The notes below the pieces were generated by a model. That model did no database searches and was not told where the DNA came from. It saw only the letters and a list, made by a program, of their open reading frames with translations. Shown one piece after another: positions 1 through 8,449 of a stretch of DNA of 64,000 nucleotides. This DNA comes from an uncultured Pseudomonadota bacterium. Its GTDB lineage: Bacteria > Pseudomonadota > Gammaproteobacteria > Steroidobacterales > Steroidobacteraceae. Position 1 is the stretch's first letter. Each line of letters opens with the position of its first letter. The DNA is taken from NCBI GenBank assembly GCA_946479515.1, contig CAMLGF010000013.1:1-64000 (forward strand), written 5' to 3'. A program made the translations under genes and the position numbers.

Positions 1-205
1 CTCGGTTCGCATTGGGGTGCTCGACCGGTCTCGTTCAGCCTCGTGGCCGATGTCGAGACTGAGGAGGCGGCGAAGTGATCGGCCGTCGGATCTGCGGCGT
101 GGACCTCTCCCTGTCCGCTACGGGCGTGGCGATCCGGCGTTCTCGAGGCGGGGCGGGCCGGTCACTGCGAAGCGGCCGCGGGCTATTCGCGCCCGAGCCC
201 GCGCC
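1..205. other. left edge, no supported gene
   Basis: No gene is convincing in the first 205 bases, which lie beyond the 3' end of the first PilT-like gene. A short plus-strand frame starting with GTG at 75 reads a D-L-S-L-S-A-T-G stretch recalling the start of RuvC-like nucleases. It then runs into the pilus ATPase gene after about 45 codons and shows nothing else recognisable. Confidence 0.4.
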
Positions 206-1267
206 TCAACCCACGTCCTTGACCGGCTCGAACTTGGCCTTGTTGATGCCTTTCTTGTAGGCCTCTTTGCCGGTGATCATGCGTGCGTTGAGCAATGCCT
301 CGATGGCGCTGTCCATGGTGCGCATGCCGAACTGGCTGCCGGATTGCATGGTGGTCTCGAGCTGGTCGAGCTTGCCCTGACGGATGAGGTTGGACACGGC
401 CGGCGTGTTCACCAGGATCTCGAGCGCCGCCACGCGGCCGTTCTTGTCGGCTCTCTGCAGCAGCTGCTGCGACACTACGCCGCGCAGCGACGTGGAAAGC
501 ATGGTGCGCACGTGGCCCTGTTTGTCGGCGGGAAAGACGTTGACCATGCGGTCGACGGTCTGCGCGGCGCCGTTGGTGTGCAGCGTGCCCATGACGAGGA
601 TGCCCATCTCCGCGGCGGTGACGGCGATGCTGATGGTTTCGTAGTCGCGCAACTCGCCGACCAGCACCACGTCCGGATCTTCGCGCAGGCCGGATTGCAG
701 CGCGGCCGCGAAACCCTTGGTATGGACGCCCACCTCGCGCTGGCTGATGAGGCAGTTCTTGCGGTGATGCACGAACTCCACCGGGTCCTCGATGGTGAGG
801 ATGTGGCCTTTCACGCGGGTGTTGATGTCGTCGATCATGGCCGCGAGCGTGGTCGACTTGCCCGAACCGGTCTTGCCGGTGACCAGGATCAGGCCGTTGT
901 TCGCGCGGCAGAGCTGGTGAATGGCCGGGGGCAGGTTGAGCTGCTCGAGCGTCACCGGCTTGGACGGAATGGCGCGCATCACCGCGCCCATGCCGTTGAG
1001 CTGGCGCATGACGTTGACGCGAAAGCGCCCGAGCTCGCCCATGTTGTATGCGAAGTCCGCGCCGTCGTGCTCCTCGAAGCGCTTGACCGCGGTCTTGGGC
1101 ATGATCTCGTACAGCGTCTGCTGCACGTATTCCTTGTCGAGCTTGTCCGGCCGCAGCGGCGTCAGGTCGCCGTACAGGCGGATGCGCGGCGGATCGCCGG
1201 CCAGGAAGTGGAGGTCCGAGCCCTTCCTGGAGAGCACTTCCCGCAGGTATTCGTCGATCACCGGCAT
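206..1267 (-). CDS. pilT: PilT-like type IV pilus retraction ATPase (second of pair)
   Basis: This 353-residue secretion-type AAA+ ATPase belongs to the PilT/PilU family, which drives retraction of type IV pili as a cytoplasmic hexamer at the pilus base. It shows Walker A GKTGSGKST at about residues 131-139, the Asp box LTIEDPVEF near 157-165, Walker B DPDVVLVGELRD near 197-208 and the His box GTLHTNGAAQTVDR near 227-240. The C-terminal motif AIRNLIRE of canonical PilT appears as AVSNLIRQ. The length is normal for the family. It follows the other PilT-like gene with a 10-base gap, so the two are probably co-transcribed. Whether it is PilT proper or a PilU-type accessory ATPase cannot be decided from sequence alone. 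Confidence 0.9.
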   Translation of the reverse strand: MPVIDEYLREVLSRKGSDLHFLAGDPPRIRLYGDLTPLRPDKLDKEYVQQTLYEIMPKTAVKRFEEHDGADFAYNMGELGRFRVNVMRQLNGMGAVMRAIPSKPVTLEQLNLPPAIHQLCRANNGLILVTGKTGSGKSTTLAAMIDDINTRVKGHILTIEDPVEFVHHRKNCLISQREVGVHTKGFAAALQSGLREDPDVVLVGELRDYETISIAVTAAEMGILVMGTLHTNGAAQTVDRMVNVFPADKQGHVRTMLSTSLRGVVSQQLLQRADKNGRVAALEILVNTPAVSNLIRQGKLDQLETTMQSGSQFGMRTMDSAIEALLNARMITGKEAYKKGINKAKFEPVKDVG

Positions 1268-1277
1268 GGCTGGCGCC

Positions 1278-2399
1278 TCAGCCGCCGCTGCCCGTGGCCT
1301 GGTGCGACGGGCCGGTGACGTCCAACTTGGGCATCAGCGTGGTGTCGGTGACGTAGCGCTGGAACGGCCGCCGGTCGCTGGCGTAGGTCACCGCGTCGTC
1401 GGGATCGATTTCCTTGCGCGCCAGCGAATCGAGCAGCGCCTGGTCCATGAGCTGCATGCCGAGATCCTTGCCGGTGGTGATCTGGTTGGGGATCTGATGC
1501 GTCTGGTCGGTCTGGATGAGCTTGGCGATGGCGCGGGTCATGACCAGCGTCTCGCAAATCGCCTTGCGCGCGCGCTGGTCGGCGGTCTTCACCAGGATCT
1601 GCGTGACCACAGCCAGCAGGCTCTGTGACAGGAAGCTCTTGGTCTGTTCGCGTTCTTCGATGGGCAGCGCATCGATGATGCGGTCGATGGTCTTGGACGC
1701 CGAGGTGGTGTGCAGCGTGCCGAGTACCAGGTGTCCGGTTTCCGCGGCGGTCATGGCCATGGAAATGGTTTCCGCGTCGCGTAGCTCGCCGACCAGGATG
1801 ACGTCGGGGTCTTCGCGCATCGCGGCGCGCACGCCTTCGGCGAACGTCGGAATGTGCGTGCCCAGTTCGCGCTGGATGATCTGGCTCTGCTTGCTGCGGT
1901 GGACGAATTCGATCGGGTCCTCGAGCGAGATGATGTTGAGCTTACGGGTGGTGTTCAGGTGGTCGATCATCGCCGCGAGCGTGGTCGACTTGCCCGTGCC
2001 GGTGGCGCCGGTCACGAGGATCATGCCCTGGTGGTAGTCGCACAGCTTCTTGACGATGGACGGCAGGTGCAGGCGGTCGATGCTCGGGATGTCGGTGGGG
2101 ATGGCGCGAAACGTGGCGCCGATGCCGGTCACCTTGCGGTAGACGTTGACCCGGAAACGGCCACCGTCCGCGGACACATAGGAGAAGTCGAGGTCATTGC
2201 CCTTGGAGAAGTACTCCACCTGGTTCTTGGTGAAGATCTCGGTGAGGTAGCTTTCCAGCTCGGCATCGCCCACGTCGCGGAACTTGATGGGCATGAGGTC
2301 GCCGTTCATGCGCAGCATCGGCGGCACACCGACGGCCAGGTGCACGTCGGAGCAGCCCTGCTGCATGCCAAGCTTCAAAAACGCGTCTATGCGGGCCAC
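1278..2399 (-). CDS. PilT/PilU-like type IV pilus ATPase (first of pair)
   Basis: This 373-residue ATPase of the PilT/PilU family starts at a GTG with a GAGGGA about 11 bases upstream. Walker A GATGTGKST is near residues 131-139, the Asp box SLEDPIEF near 158-165, Walker B DPDVILVGELRD near 197-208 and the His box GTLHTTSASKTIDR follows. The usual C-terminal AIRNLIRE is AIAKLIQT, and a Gly/Ser-rich tail of about 25 residues extends past the PilT fold, as in PilU proteins. It precedes the other pilus ATPase in a two-gene unit and lies downstream of a HEAT-repeat kinase on the same strand. Paired retraction ATPases are usual in type IVa pilus systems, but no other pilus gene is in the window. 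Confidence 0.88.
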   Translation of the reverse strand: MARIDAFLKLGMQQGCSDVHLAVGVPPMLRMNGDLMPIKFRDVGDAELESYLTEIFTKNQVEYFSKGNDLDFSYVSADGGRFRVNVYRKVTGIGATFRAIPTDIPSIDRLHLPSIVKKLCDYHQGMILVTGATGTGKSTTLAAMIDHLNTTRKLNIISLEDPIEFVHRSKQSQIIQRELGTHIPTFAEGVRAAMREDPDVILVGELRDAETISMAMTAAETGHLVLGTLHTTSASKTIDRIIDALPIEEREQTKSFLSQSLLAVVTQILVKTADQRARKAICETLVMTRAIAKLIQTDQTHQIPNQITTGKDLGMQLMDQALLDSLARKEIDPDDAVTYASDRRPFQRYVTDTTLMPKLDVTGPSHQATGSGG

Positions 2400-2496
2400 G
2401 CGGAAAAGGTCCCTCGATCAAGTCTTTAGGTCGCCGAAGCATGCGACGGCGAGATGGGCTCTCAGTGTGACGTAATGCGCGTTTCCGCGCGAGCCG

Positions 2497-2583
2497 GGGG
2501 GGCATTCTCGGTTTTCCGGGGAAAAGGGGGCGTGTCTCGTGAGGCGCGTCCCCTTTTCCTAGAAAACGGTGAATGTCCCCATT
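2497..2583. repeat. long inverted repeat, REP/BIME-like element (copy A)
   Basis: The two halves form an imperfect palindrome of about 87 bases centred on CTCGTGAG near 2540. Read inward from the right on the minus strand, one arm begins AATGGGGACATTC, passes a CTAG-centred TTTTCTAGGAAAA and ends GGGGACGCGCCTC. The left arm on the plus strand is a diverged copy (GGGGGCATTCTC, TTTTCCGGGGAAAA, GGGGGCGTGTCTC). The element abuts the kinase stop codon. The same arm recurs at 18754. Such intergenic palindromic repeats are typical of REP/BIME families mobilised by RAYT (REP-associated) transposases; no such transposase is in this window. It could also act as a transcript-end hairpin. Confidence 0.8.
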
Positions 2584-5114
2584 TACCGGAACTTCTCTAG
2601 AGCGGCGCGCAGCTCGTTCATGGTCTGGTAACGCTTGTCCTTGTCGACGGACATGGCCTGCATGATCACCTCGGGCAGGCCGGGCGGCAGCGCGGGGTTT
2701 ATTTCGCGCGGCGGGCGGGCCTTGCCCTGCACGTGCTGGTACATCACCGACATGTGGTCGCCGCGCGCGTACGGCGGCACGCCCGTCATGATCTCGTAGA
2801 GGATGACGCCCAGCGCATACACGTCGGCGCGCTGGTCCACTTTCTTGCCGAGGATCTGCTCGGGCGCCATGTACTTGGGCGAACCGATGACGTAGCCGGT
2901 CTTGGTGAGCTGCGTGTCACCCTCGCGCTGCGCGGCGGCGACACCGAAGTCCACGATCTTGAGCAGGCCTTCGTTGTTGATGAGCACGTTCGCGGGCTTC
3001 AAGTCGCGATGCACGATGCCGACCTGGTGCGCCACGTCCATGCCCGTGCAGATGTCGATGCCGAAGCCGAGCGCGCGCGCCAGCGGCATGGGCTTCTCGC
3101 CGACCACCTCGCTGCCCAGCGTGTGCGAGGGGAAGTACTCCATCGAGATGGCGTAGTTGCCCTGGATGAACAGGAAGTCGTAGATGCGGATGACGTTCTT
3201 GTGCGTGATCTTGCGGCTGTAGCGCAGCTCATGCACGAAGCGCTTCATGATCTCTTCGTCTTCGGCGACGTTCGGATTCAGGAACTTGAGGATGAGCCGC
3301 TCGTCGACCACGGTGTCTTCCATGAGCAGCACGGTGCCGAACGCGCCCTTGCCGATGCGTTCCACGAACTTGTAGCGGCCCTCGATGATGTCGCCGGGCT
3401 TGAGCGTCTGGATGTCGAGCTTCTGCGGCCCGGCCATCTTCTCCGCTTCCTTCACTGCGCGCTGCACGTCCTGCTCGGACATGAGCTGCGTGCGCTGCGC
3501 GGCCTGCGGCGACTGCGGCGGCGCCTGCGGACGCGGCGGCGGCGGAGCCGGCGGGGCCGTGGGTGGAATGTAGGCGGGCGAGCTGGCCTGGGTGGCGCCC
3601 TCGGAGCGCGGCGCGGGCACGGGCGGAACCGAGGCGCTCAGGGGTGAGCGATTCTGGGTCGACGACAGTCGGGTACCGCTGCCGGAGAACCTCGAGTCGA
3701 GGTCGGACAGCGCGCGCAAGGCCGCCTGGGCCACCGTCTGCTCGGCGTTGCCCGTCTGCGCCTGGATCTGCACGCGGATGTTTTCCAGGCGCCGCTCGTC
3801 GGCGAGCTTGGCCAGGGAATTGATGGCCTCGAGCCGGATGTCCTTTTCTTCACGGCTGAGCATGGGCAGCACAGAGTCGATCACCTTGTGATCGCCGAGG
3901 CGACCCAGCGCGCGCACCACCACCGGCAGCGAACGGGCGGGCGTGGTCTCGAGCATTTCCAGCAGGCGCGGCACGGCGCGCTTGCTGCCGATTTCCGCGA
4001 GCGCATCGACGGCGCGCTCACTCACCCACCAGTCCTTGTCCTTGGTGGCATCGATGAGATGGCCGACGGAGCGGTCGTCCTTGGTCTGGTTCAGGATCTC
4101 GACGGCGGCACGGCGGATGTCCTCGTCCTGGTCGCCGACCAGGTGCAGCACGGCGTCGATGACCTTGGGACCGCCGATCTTGCCGAGGGCGTCGGCGGCG
4201 CGCGAGCGCACCCACCAGTCGTCGTCCGCCACGGCCTCGAGCAATTCCTTCACGGAATTGGCGTTGCCGATCTCATTGAGCACTTCGACGGCGGCGCGGC
4301 GCGCGTATTCGTTCTCGTCCTTGAGCACCGGGATGAGGTGCTTGATGGTCTCCGGGTCGTTGGCGCGAATGACGACGTCGATGGCCTTGTTCTGCACGTC
4401 GATCTCGGGGTCGCGCAGCAGGGCGCAGACCTGTTCGATCTCAATGGGTCCATCCATCTTGGCGAGTGCGGATAGCGTCGCCGCGCGCACCTGCTTGTTG
4501 GTGTCCTTGAGCTGCTGCTGCAGGGCGCGCTGGACCTCGGGCTTCGGGAAGCGCGACAGGATGTTGATGATGTGCAGTCGCGCCACCGGGTCCTTGCCAT
4601 GCAGGCGGCCGATCAGCTCGGGCAGATCGTTGTCGGTCGCCAGCTCGCCGATGATGCGAAACAGCGCGGCCTTCTCGTTGGCCTCCTGCTTGTAGGCGGC
4701 GGCGAGGATCTCACGCACCGACAGGCGCGAGCGGTGCGCCGTGATCACGTCGAGCAGGGCGGATTTGGCGATGCCCTCGGTGGCCAGCGCATCGAGGAGC
4801 ATGGTGGGCGGATAGGCGCGGCTGCTGCTCAAGGCCCAGGCGACGCCCGCAATGACGCGCGGGCTGCCCTGGACCATCTGCTCGATGAACTTGGGGAAGG
4901 TCTTCTGGTTCACCAGGCCGGTGAGGACCTCGATGAACGCCACGGTGGCGATCTTGTCGGCATCCGCCAGGGCCGCGGTCACCGGCTCTATCGCGCCCGG
5001 ACCAAGATCACGGAGCTTGGCGATGGCCTTCTGGGTCTGCGGAGCGGCGACGTCCTTCGCCTCCCTGAGCTCCGTGATGAACCGATCGGCCCTGATGTTG
5101 GTGAAAAAACTCAT
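2583..5114 (-). CDS. HEAT-repeat serine/threonine protein kinase
   Basis: This protein of about 843 residues has three parts. Residues 1 to about 480 are tandem HEAT/PBS-type helical repeats, with recurring D-x-x-W-W-V-R/S and R-R-A-A-V-E-V/I-L-N segments. A Pro-rich linker of about 80 residues follows. The last 265 residues are a complete Hanks-type kinase: glycine loop ERIGKGAFGTV, ATP lysine in LILKFL, catalytic HRDLKPANV, DFG in VDFGVAAA and APEQ. No membrane segment or PASTA domain is visible, so it should be a cytoplasmic kinase with a protein-binding scaffold. I chose the ATG giving MSFFTNIRAD; an in-frame ATG 14 codons upstream (5156) is possible. The perfect palindrome GCGGGAAATCCCGC (5141-5154) sits in its leader. 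It lies upstream of the two PilT-like genes, so pilus control is a reasonable inference. Its substrate is unknown. Confidence 0.85.
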   Translation of the reverse strand: MSFFTNIRADRFITELREAKDVAAPQTQKAIAKLRDLGPGAIEPVTAALADADKIATVAFIEVLTGLVNQKTFPKFIEQMVQGSPRVIAGVAWALSSSRAYPPTMLLDALATEGIAKSALLDVITAHRSRLSVREILAAAYKQEANEKAALFRIIGELATDNDLPELIGRLHGKDPVARLHIINILSRFPKPEVQRALQQQLKDTNKQVRAATLSALAKMDGPIEIEQVCALLRDPEIDVQNKAIDVVIRANDPETIKHLIPVLKDENEYARRAAVEVLNEIGNANSVKELLEAVADDDWWVRSRAADALGKIGGPKVIDAVLHLVGDQDEDIRRAAVEILNQTKDDRSVGHLIDATKDKDWWVSERAVDALAEIGSKRAVPRLLEMLETTPARSLPVVVRALGRLGDHKVIDSVLPMLSREEKDIRLEAINSLAKLADERRLENIRVQIQAQTGNAEQTVAQAALRALSDLDSRFSGSGTRLSSTQNRSPLSASVPPVPAPRSEGATQASSPAYIPPTAPPAPPPPRPQAPPQSPQAAQRTQLMSEQDVQRAVKEAEKMAGPQKLDIQTLKPGDIIEGRYKFVERIGKGAFGTVLLMEDTVVDERLILKFLNPNVAEDEEIMKRFVHELRYSRKITHKNVIRIYDFLFIQGNYAISMEYFPSHTLGSEVVGEKPMPLARALGFGIDICTGMDVAHQVGIVHRDLKPANVLINNEGLLKIVDFGVAAAQREGDTQLTKTGYVIGSPKYMAPEQILGKKVDQRADVYALGVILYEIMTGVPPYARGDHMSVMYQHVQGKARPPREINPALPPGLPEVIMQAMSVDKDKRYQTMNELRAALEKFR

Positions 5115-5274
5115 GGAACGGATGAACCGCGGAGAGCAAGGCGGGAAATCCCGCATCGCGACCCTGCGGCTTTTAGCAAGCGTGCCGTCCTGTGTAGCCG
5201 ACCTCTATTACAAAAATTATGCCACATGTCTTCGCCGCAACGGCCGATCCTGACCCCGGGGCGGCGATTTTCGC

Positions 5275-5280
5275 TAGAAT
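5275..5280 (+). promoter_or_regulatory. putative -10 of the mrp promoter
   Basis: TAGAAT lies 11 bases upstream of the mrp start codon, with CTGACC at 5250-5255 as a weak -35 at 19-base spacing. This implies a very short leader. The region 5115-5291 is the divergent intergenic region shared with the HEAT-kinase and contains the AT-rich stretch near 5208-5220. Confidence 0.4.
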
Positions 5281-5291
5281 CCCGGGCCCTC

Positions 5292-6386
5292 ATGGCCCCC
5301 ATCGCTCCCGCCGAATTTCGCGCACTGCTGGAAGAATATCCGGACCCATATCTCAGACAGACGCTTGGACAGGCCCAGGCCGTCGCAGTCGCGGAAGTGA
5401 ACGGTGACCGGGCTCACGTTCGCGTGCAGCTGGGATTTCCCGTCGGCGGATATCGAGACGAGTTCACGCGCGGCCTGCAGGCGCACGTCGCGTCGCGCGG
5501 CGGGCCCGCGAACCTCGACGTCGAACTGGTCGCGAAGATCACGGCACATGCGGTGCAACGGCCGCTGTCACCGCTGCCCGGTGTGAAGAACGTGGTGGCC
5601 GTGGCATCCGGTAAGGGCGGCGTCGGCAAGTCCACGGTCGCGGCGAATCTCGCGCTCGCCTGGGCGCGCCAGGGTGCCCGGGTCGGCATCCTCGATGCCG
5701 ACATCTATGGTCCCAGCCAGCCGTTGATGCTCGGGCTCACGGGCGAGCGGCCGACCTCGCCGGATGGCAAGCGCATCAAACCGCTGCCGGCGCATGGCGT
5801 CGTCTCCATGTCCATCGGCTTCCTCATCGACCCGGAACAACCCATGGTGTGGCGCGGGCCGATGGTCACGCAGGCACTGACGCAGCTCCTGGGCGATACC
5901 GAGTGGGGCGACCTGGATTACCTGGTCATCGACATGCCGCCCGGCACCGGCGACATCCAGCTCACGCTGTCCCAGCGTGTTCCGGTGGCGGGCGCCGTCA
6001 TCGTCACCACGCCCCAGGACATCGCACTGGCCGACGCCCGCAAGGGACTGAAGATGTTCGAGAAGGTGAACGTGCCCGTGCTGGGCGTCGTGGAAAACAT
6101 GAGCCTGCACGTGTGCAGCAACTGCGGCCACGTCGAGCATCTGTTCGGCGCCGGCGGTGGCGCGCGCATGGCTGCCCAGTACGGCGTCGACTTGCTGGGC
6201 GAGCTGCCACTCGATGCGCGCGTGCGCGAGGAGGCCGATGGCGGTGCGCCGACGGTGGTCGCCGCGCCCGATTCCGGGCACGCGGCGCCATACTTCGTCA
6301 TGGCGCGGCGCACTGCCGCCGCCCTGGCGCGCCGCGCGCAGGACCGCTCGGCGCTGTTCCCCAAGATCGTCGTCGAAGAAAGCTAG
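5292..6386 (+). CDS. apbC: iron-sulfur cluster carrier protein Mrp/ApbC
   Basis: This 364-residue P-loop ATPase of the Mrp/ApbC/NBP35 family binds and transfers Fe-S clusters to apo-proteins in the cytoplasm. The N-terminal 90 residues form a MIP18/DUF59-like domain. The deviant Walker A SGKGGVGKST is at about 106-115, followed by DADIYGPSQ, the switch region DMPPGTGD, and the cluster-binding pair C-x-x-C in VCSNCGH near 275-278. Length and order match family members such as E. coli Mrp (about 370 residues). The long open frame upstream is antisense to the kinase gene, so I start at the ATG at 5292. It precedes dcd in the same direction with about 80 bases between them. Confidence 0.95.
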   Translation: MAPIAPAEFRALLEEYPDPYLRQTLGQAQAVAVAEVNGDRAHVRVQLGFPVGGYRDEFTRGLQAHVASRGGPANLDVELVAKITAHAVQRPLSPLPGVKNVVAVASGKGGVGKSTVAANLALAWARQGARVGILDADIYGPSQPLMLGLTGERPTSPDGKRIKPLPAHGVVSMSIGFLIDPEQPMVWRGPMVTQALTQLLGDTEWGDLDYLVIDMPPGTGDIQLTLSQRVPVAGAVIVTTPQDIALADARKGLKMFEKVNVPVLGVVENMSLHVCSNCGHVEHLFGAGGGARMAAQYGVDLLGELPLDARVREEADGGAPTVVAAPDSGHAAPYFVMARRTAAALARRAQDRSALFPKIVVEES

Positions 6387-6467
6387 CCGGCGAGGCCAGT
6401 TCGGGGCCCGCCGCCAGTAAGATCGCGCGTTCGATCGCGCGCCGTTGAGTCACACCGAGGTCATCAG

Positions 6468-7034
6468 ATGAGCATCAAGTCCGATCACTGGATCCGGCGC
6501 ATGGCCGCCGAGCAGAAGATGATCGAGCCGTTCGCGCCCGATCAGGTCCGGACCGCCGACGGGCACAAGATCGTCTCGTACGGCACCTCGAGTTATGGCT
6601 ACGACGTGCGCTGCTCGCGCGAGTTCAAGATCTTCACCAACATCAACTCGACCATCGTCGATCCCAAGGCCTTCGACGAGAAGAGTTTCGTGGACGTCTC
6701 GGCCGACGTCTGCATCATTCCGCCGAATTCCTTCGCCCTGGCGAGGACGGTGGAGTATTTCCGCATCCCGCGCTCGACCCTGGTGGTCTGCCTCGGCAAG
6801 TCGACCTATGCGCGGTGCGGCATCATCGTCAACGTGACGCCGCTGGAACCCGAGTGGGAAGGCCACGTGACCCTGGAGTTCTCCAACACCACGCCGCTGC
6901 CCGCCAAGATCTACGCCAACGAAGGCGTGGCGCAGATGCTGTTCTTCGAGTCGGACGAGGTGTGCGGCACGTCGTACAAGGATCGCGGCGGAAAATACCA
7001 GGGGCAGAAGGGCGTGACGCTTCCCAAGGCCTGA
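6468..7034 (+). CDS. dcd: dCTP deaminase
   Basis: This 188-residue enzyme deaminates dCTP to dUTP, feeding dTMP synthesis. The sequence carries the family core: [10 protein letters not shown] near residues 42-51, the [15 protein letters not shown] segment, and the active-site stretch [19 protein letters not shown] near 123-141, with the catalytic glutamate in this region. The C-terminal [10 protein letters not shown] closes over the nucleotide. Its length equals that of the Pseudomonas-type trimeric enzyme. It begins at an ATG 81 bases after mrp on the same strand, a neighbourhood common in gammaproteobacteria. Confidence 0.97.
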   Translation: MSIKSDHWIRRMAAEQKMIEPFAPDQVRTADGHKIVSYGTSSYGYDVRCSREFKIFTNINSTIVDPKAFDEKSFVDVSADVCIIPPNSFALARTVEYFRIPRSTLVVCLGKSTYARCGIIVNVTPLEPEWEGHVTLEFSNTTPLPAKIYANEGVAQMLFFESDEVCGTSYKDRGGKYQGQKGVTLPKA

Positions 7035-7095
7035 GATGGGCTGCGGTCCCGGCGAGTGGAGTCTCCGGTCCGGGCGTCACCGCGGCCCGACCGAT

Positions 7096-7803
7096 CTAAC
7101 GGTCCAGCGACGCAATCAGCAGCGTGAACTCGGTCTTCTTGCCCCGCACGCGCACCGCCCGCACCGGTAGATAGCCGATCGCGGGCGCCACCCAGGTGCG
7201 GGTGAGCCGCTCGGAGCCGGGGCGGCGGCTGGTGTACACCAGCGTGTCGAGCTCGCCGAGCGCCGTGTCGATGCGCGCGCTTCCCTCGAGTCGCAGCTCG
7301 TAGTCCTTGAGCTTGTCGCCGTCGATCATCCAGATGACCGGCGGCACCTTGCCCGTTGCGAGTCCGCGCAGCACGTGGATCTGCAGCGACATGGCGTCCT
7401 GCGCGCCCGCGGTCAGCGGCAGGTCGACCGCGTGCCCCTTGGCGACGCCGACCACTCGCATCCCGGTCCAGTCGAAGCTCAGGTTGATCTCGCGTTCCTT
7501 TTCATCGACGCCGCGGAAGGTGAGCGGCTGCACGGCGCCGTCCTGCAGGTGGAAGGTGCTGACCTGGGTCAGGGTCTCCGAGAAGGCCATGCGGAAGATG
7601 CCGCGGGCATTGCTGGTGGAGGAATACTCATACTGCCCGGGACCGGCGGGGCGCAGCTCGAGCACGGTGGTGCCCGCGGTGATGCCCTTCCATTCGGCCG
7701 TGTAGGTGGCCTTGAAGTGCTTGAGATCGATGGGATCGGCCATGGCCGGGCTAATTGCCAGCAGCGCCAGCAGGGCCGCCAGGATGCGCTCAGGCCGCCA
7801 CAT
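7096..7803 (-). CDS. DUF3108 domain secreted protein
   Basis: This 235-residue protein has a Sec signal peptide ([15 protein letters not shown], cleavage after SPAMA near residue 22), so it is periplasmic. The rest fits the DUF3108 family: an early Y-T-A-E-W-K-G segment, central beta-rich blocks, and a late V-A-P-A-I-G-Y-L-P-V-R motif typical of these proteins. The function of the family is unknown; an outer-membrane lipid-binding-like barrel has been suggested for relatives. The start codon overlaps the end of purN by 14 bases, so it is translated from the purMN message. This purM-purN-DUF3108 order recurs in gammaproteobacteria. Confidence 0.8.
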   Translation of the reverse strand: MWRPERILAALLALLAISPAMADPIDLKHFKATYTAEWKGITAGTTVLELRPAGPGQYEYSSTSNARGIFRMAFSETLTQVSTFHLQDGAVQPLTFRGVDEKEREINLSFDWTGMRVVGVAKGHAVDLPLTAGAQDAMSLQIHVLRGLATGKVPPVIWMIDGDKLKDYELRLEGSARIDTALGELDTLVYTSRRPGSERLTRTWVAPAIGYLPVRAVRVRGKKTEFTLLIASLDR

Positions 7804-8449
7804 CGTTTTCCTCGAGAAGGGGCGTGGCCAGCGGCTCGCCGTCGAAATAGACCGCGCCGTGGCGACACTCCACGCGTCCGGTGGCGATGAGTGAGCAGAC
7901 ATGCGGGTAGATGATGTGCTCCAGCGCATGAACGCGCGCTGAAACCTTCTCGGGCGTGTCGCCCGGCAGCAGCCGCAGGCGGCCCTGCATGATCACCGGG
8001 CCGCCGTCGAGCTCGGCCGTGACGTAGTGAACGCTCGCGCCATGGTGGCTGTCGCCGGCGGCGATGGCGCGCGCATGCGTCTCGAGCCCCTTGTACCTGG
8101 GCAGCAGCGAGGGATGGATGTTGAGCAGCCTGCCCGCGAAGCGCTGGACGAACTCCGCCGAGAGTATGCGCATGAAGCCCGCCAGGGCGATGAGCCGTGC
8201 GCCCGAGGACTCGATCTGCGCCGCCAGCGCGGCTTCGAACCCGGCACGTTCGGCGAACTGCTTCACCGCGACCACACTGGTGGGCACGCCCAGCGCGGCG
8301 GCGCGCGCCAGACCGCCGGCGCTCTCCCGATCGGCGATCACCCTGACTACCTGATAGGCGCTGCCCGGAATCTGGCCGGCACGCACGATCGCTTCCATGT
8401 TGCTGCCGCGCCCGGAGATCACGACAGCGACGGGAACCGGCGGCTTCAT
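7790..8449 (-). CDS. purN: phosphoribosylglycinamide formyltransferase
   Basis: PurN transfers a formyl group from 10-formyl-THF to GAR, the third step of de novo purine synthesis. The 219-residue protein shows the N-terminal phosphate-binding [13 protein letters not shown] (residues 9-21), the LAGFMRIL loop, the catalytic [12 protein letters not shown] block with active-site Asn and His near 111-113, and the downstream [19 protein letters not shown] segment with the catalytic Asp. Its ATG overlaps the purM stop as ATGA, which indicates translational coupling. Confidence 0.97.
   Translation of the reverse strand: MKPPVPVAVVISGRGSNMEAIVRAGQIPGSAYQVVRVIADRESAGGLARAAALGVPTSVVAVKQFAERAGFEAALAAQIESSGARLIALAGFMRILSAEFVQRFAGRLLNIHPSLLPRYKGLETHARAIAAGDSHHGASVHYVTAELDGGPVIMQGRLRLLPGDTPEKVSARVHALEHIIYPHVCSLIATGRVECRHGAVYFDGEPLATPLLEENDVAA

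Noticed and set aside
4572..5291. Upstream extension of mrp by about 240 codons
   Set aside because: It runs antisense through the HEAT-kinase gene and has shadow-type composition; the ATG at 5292 gives the family length.
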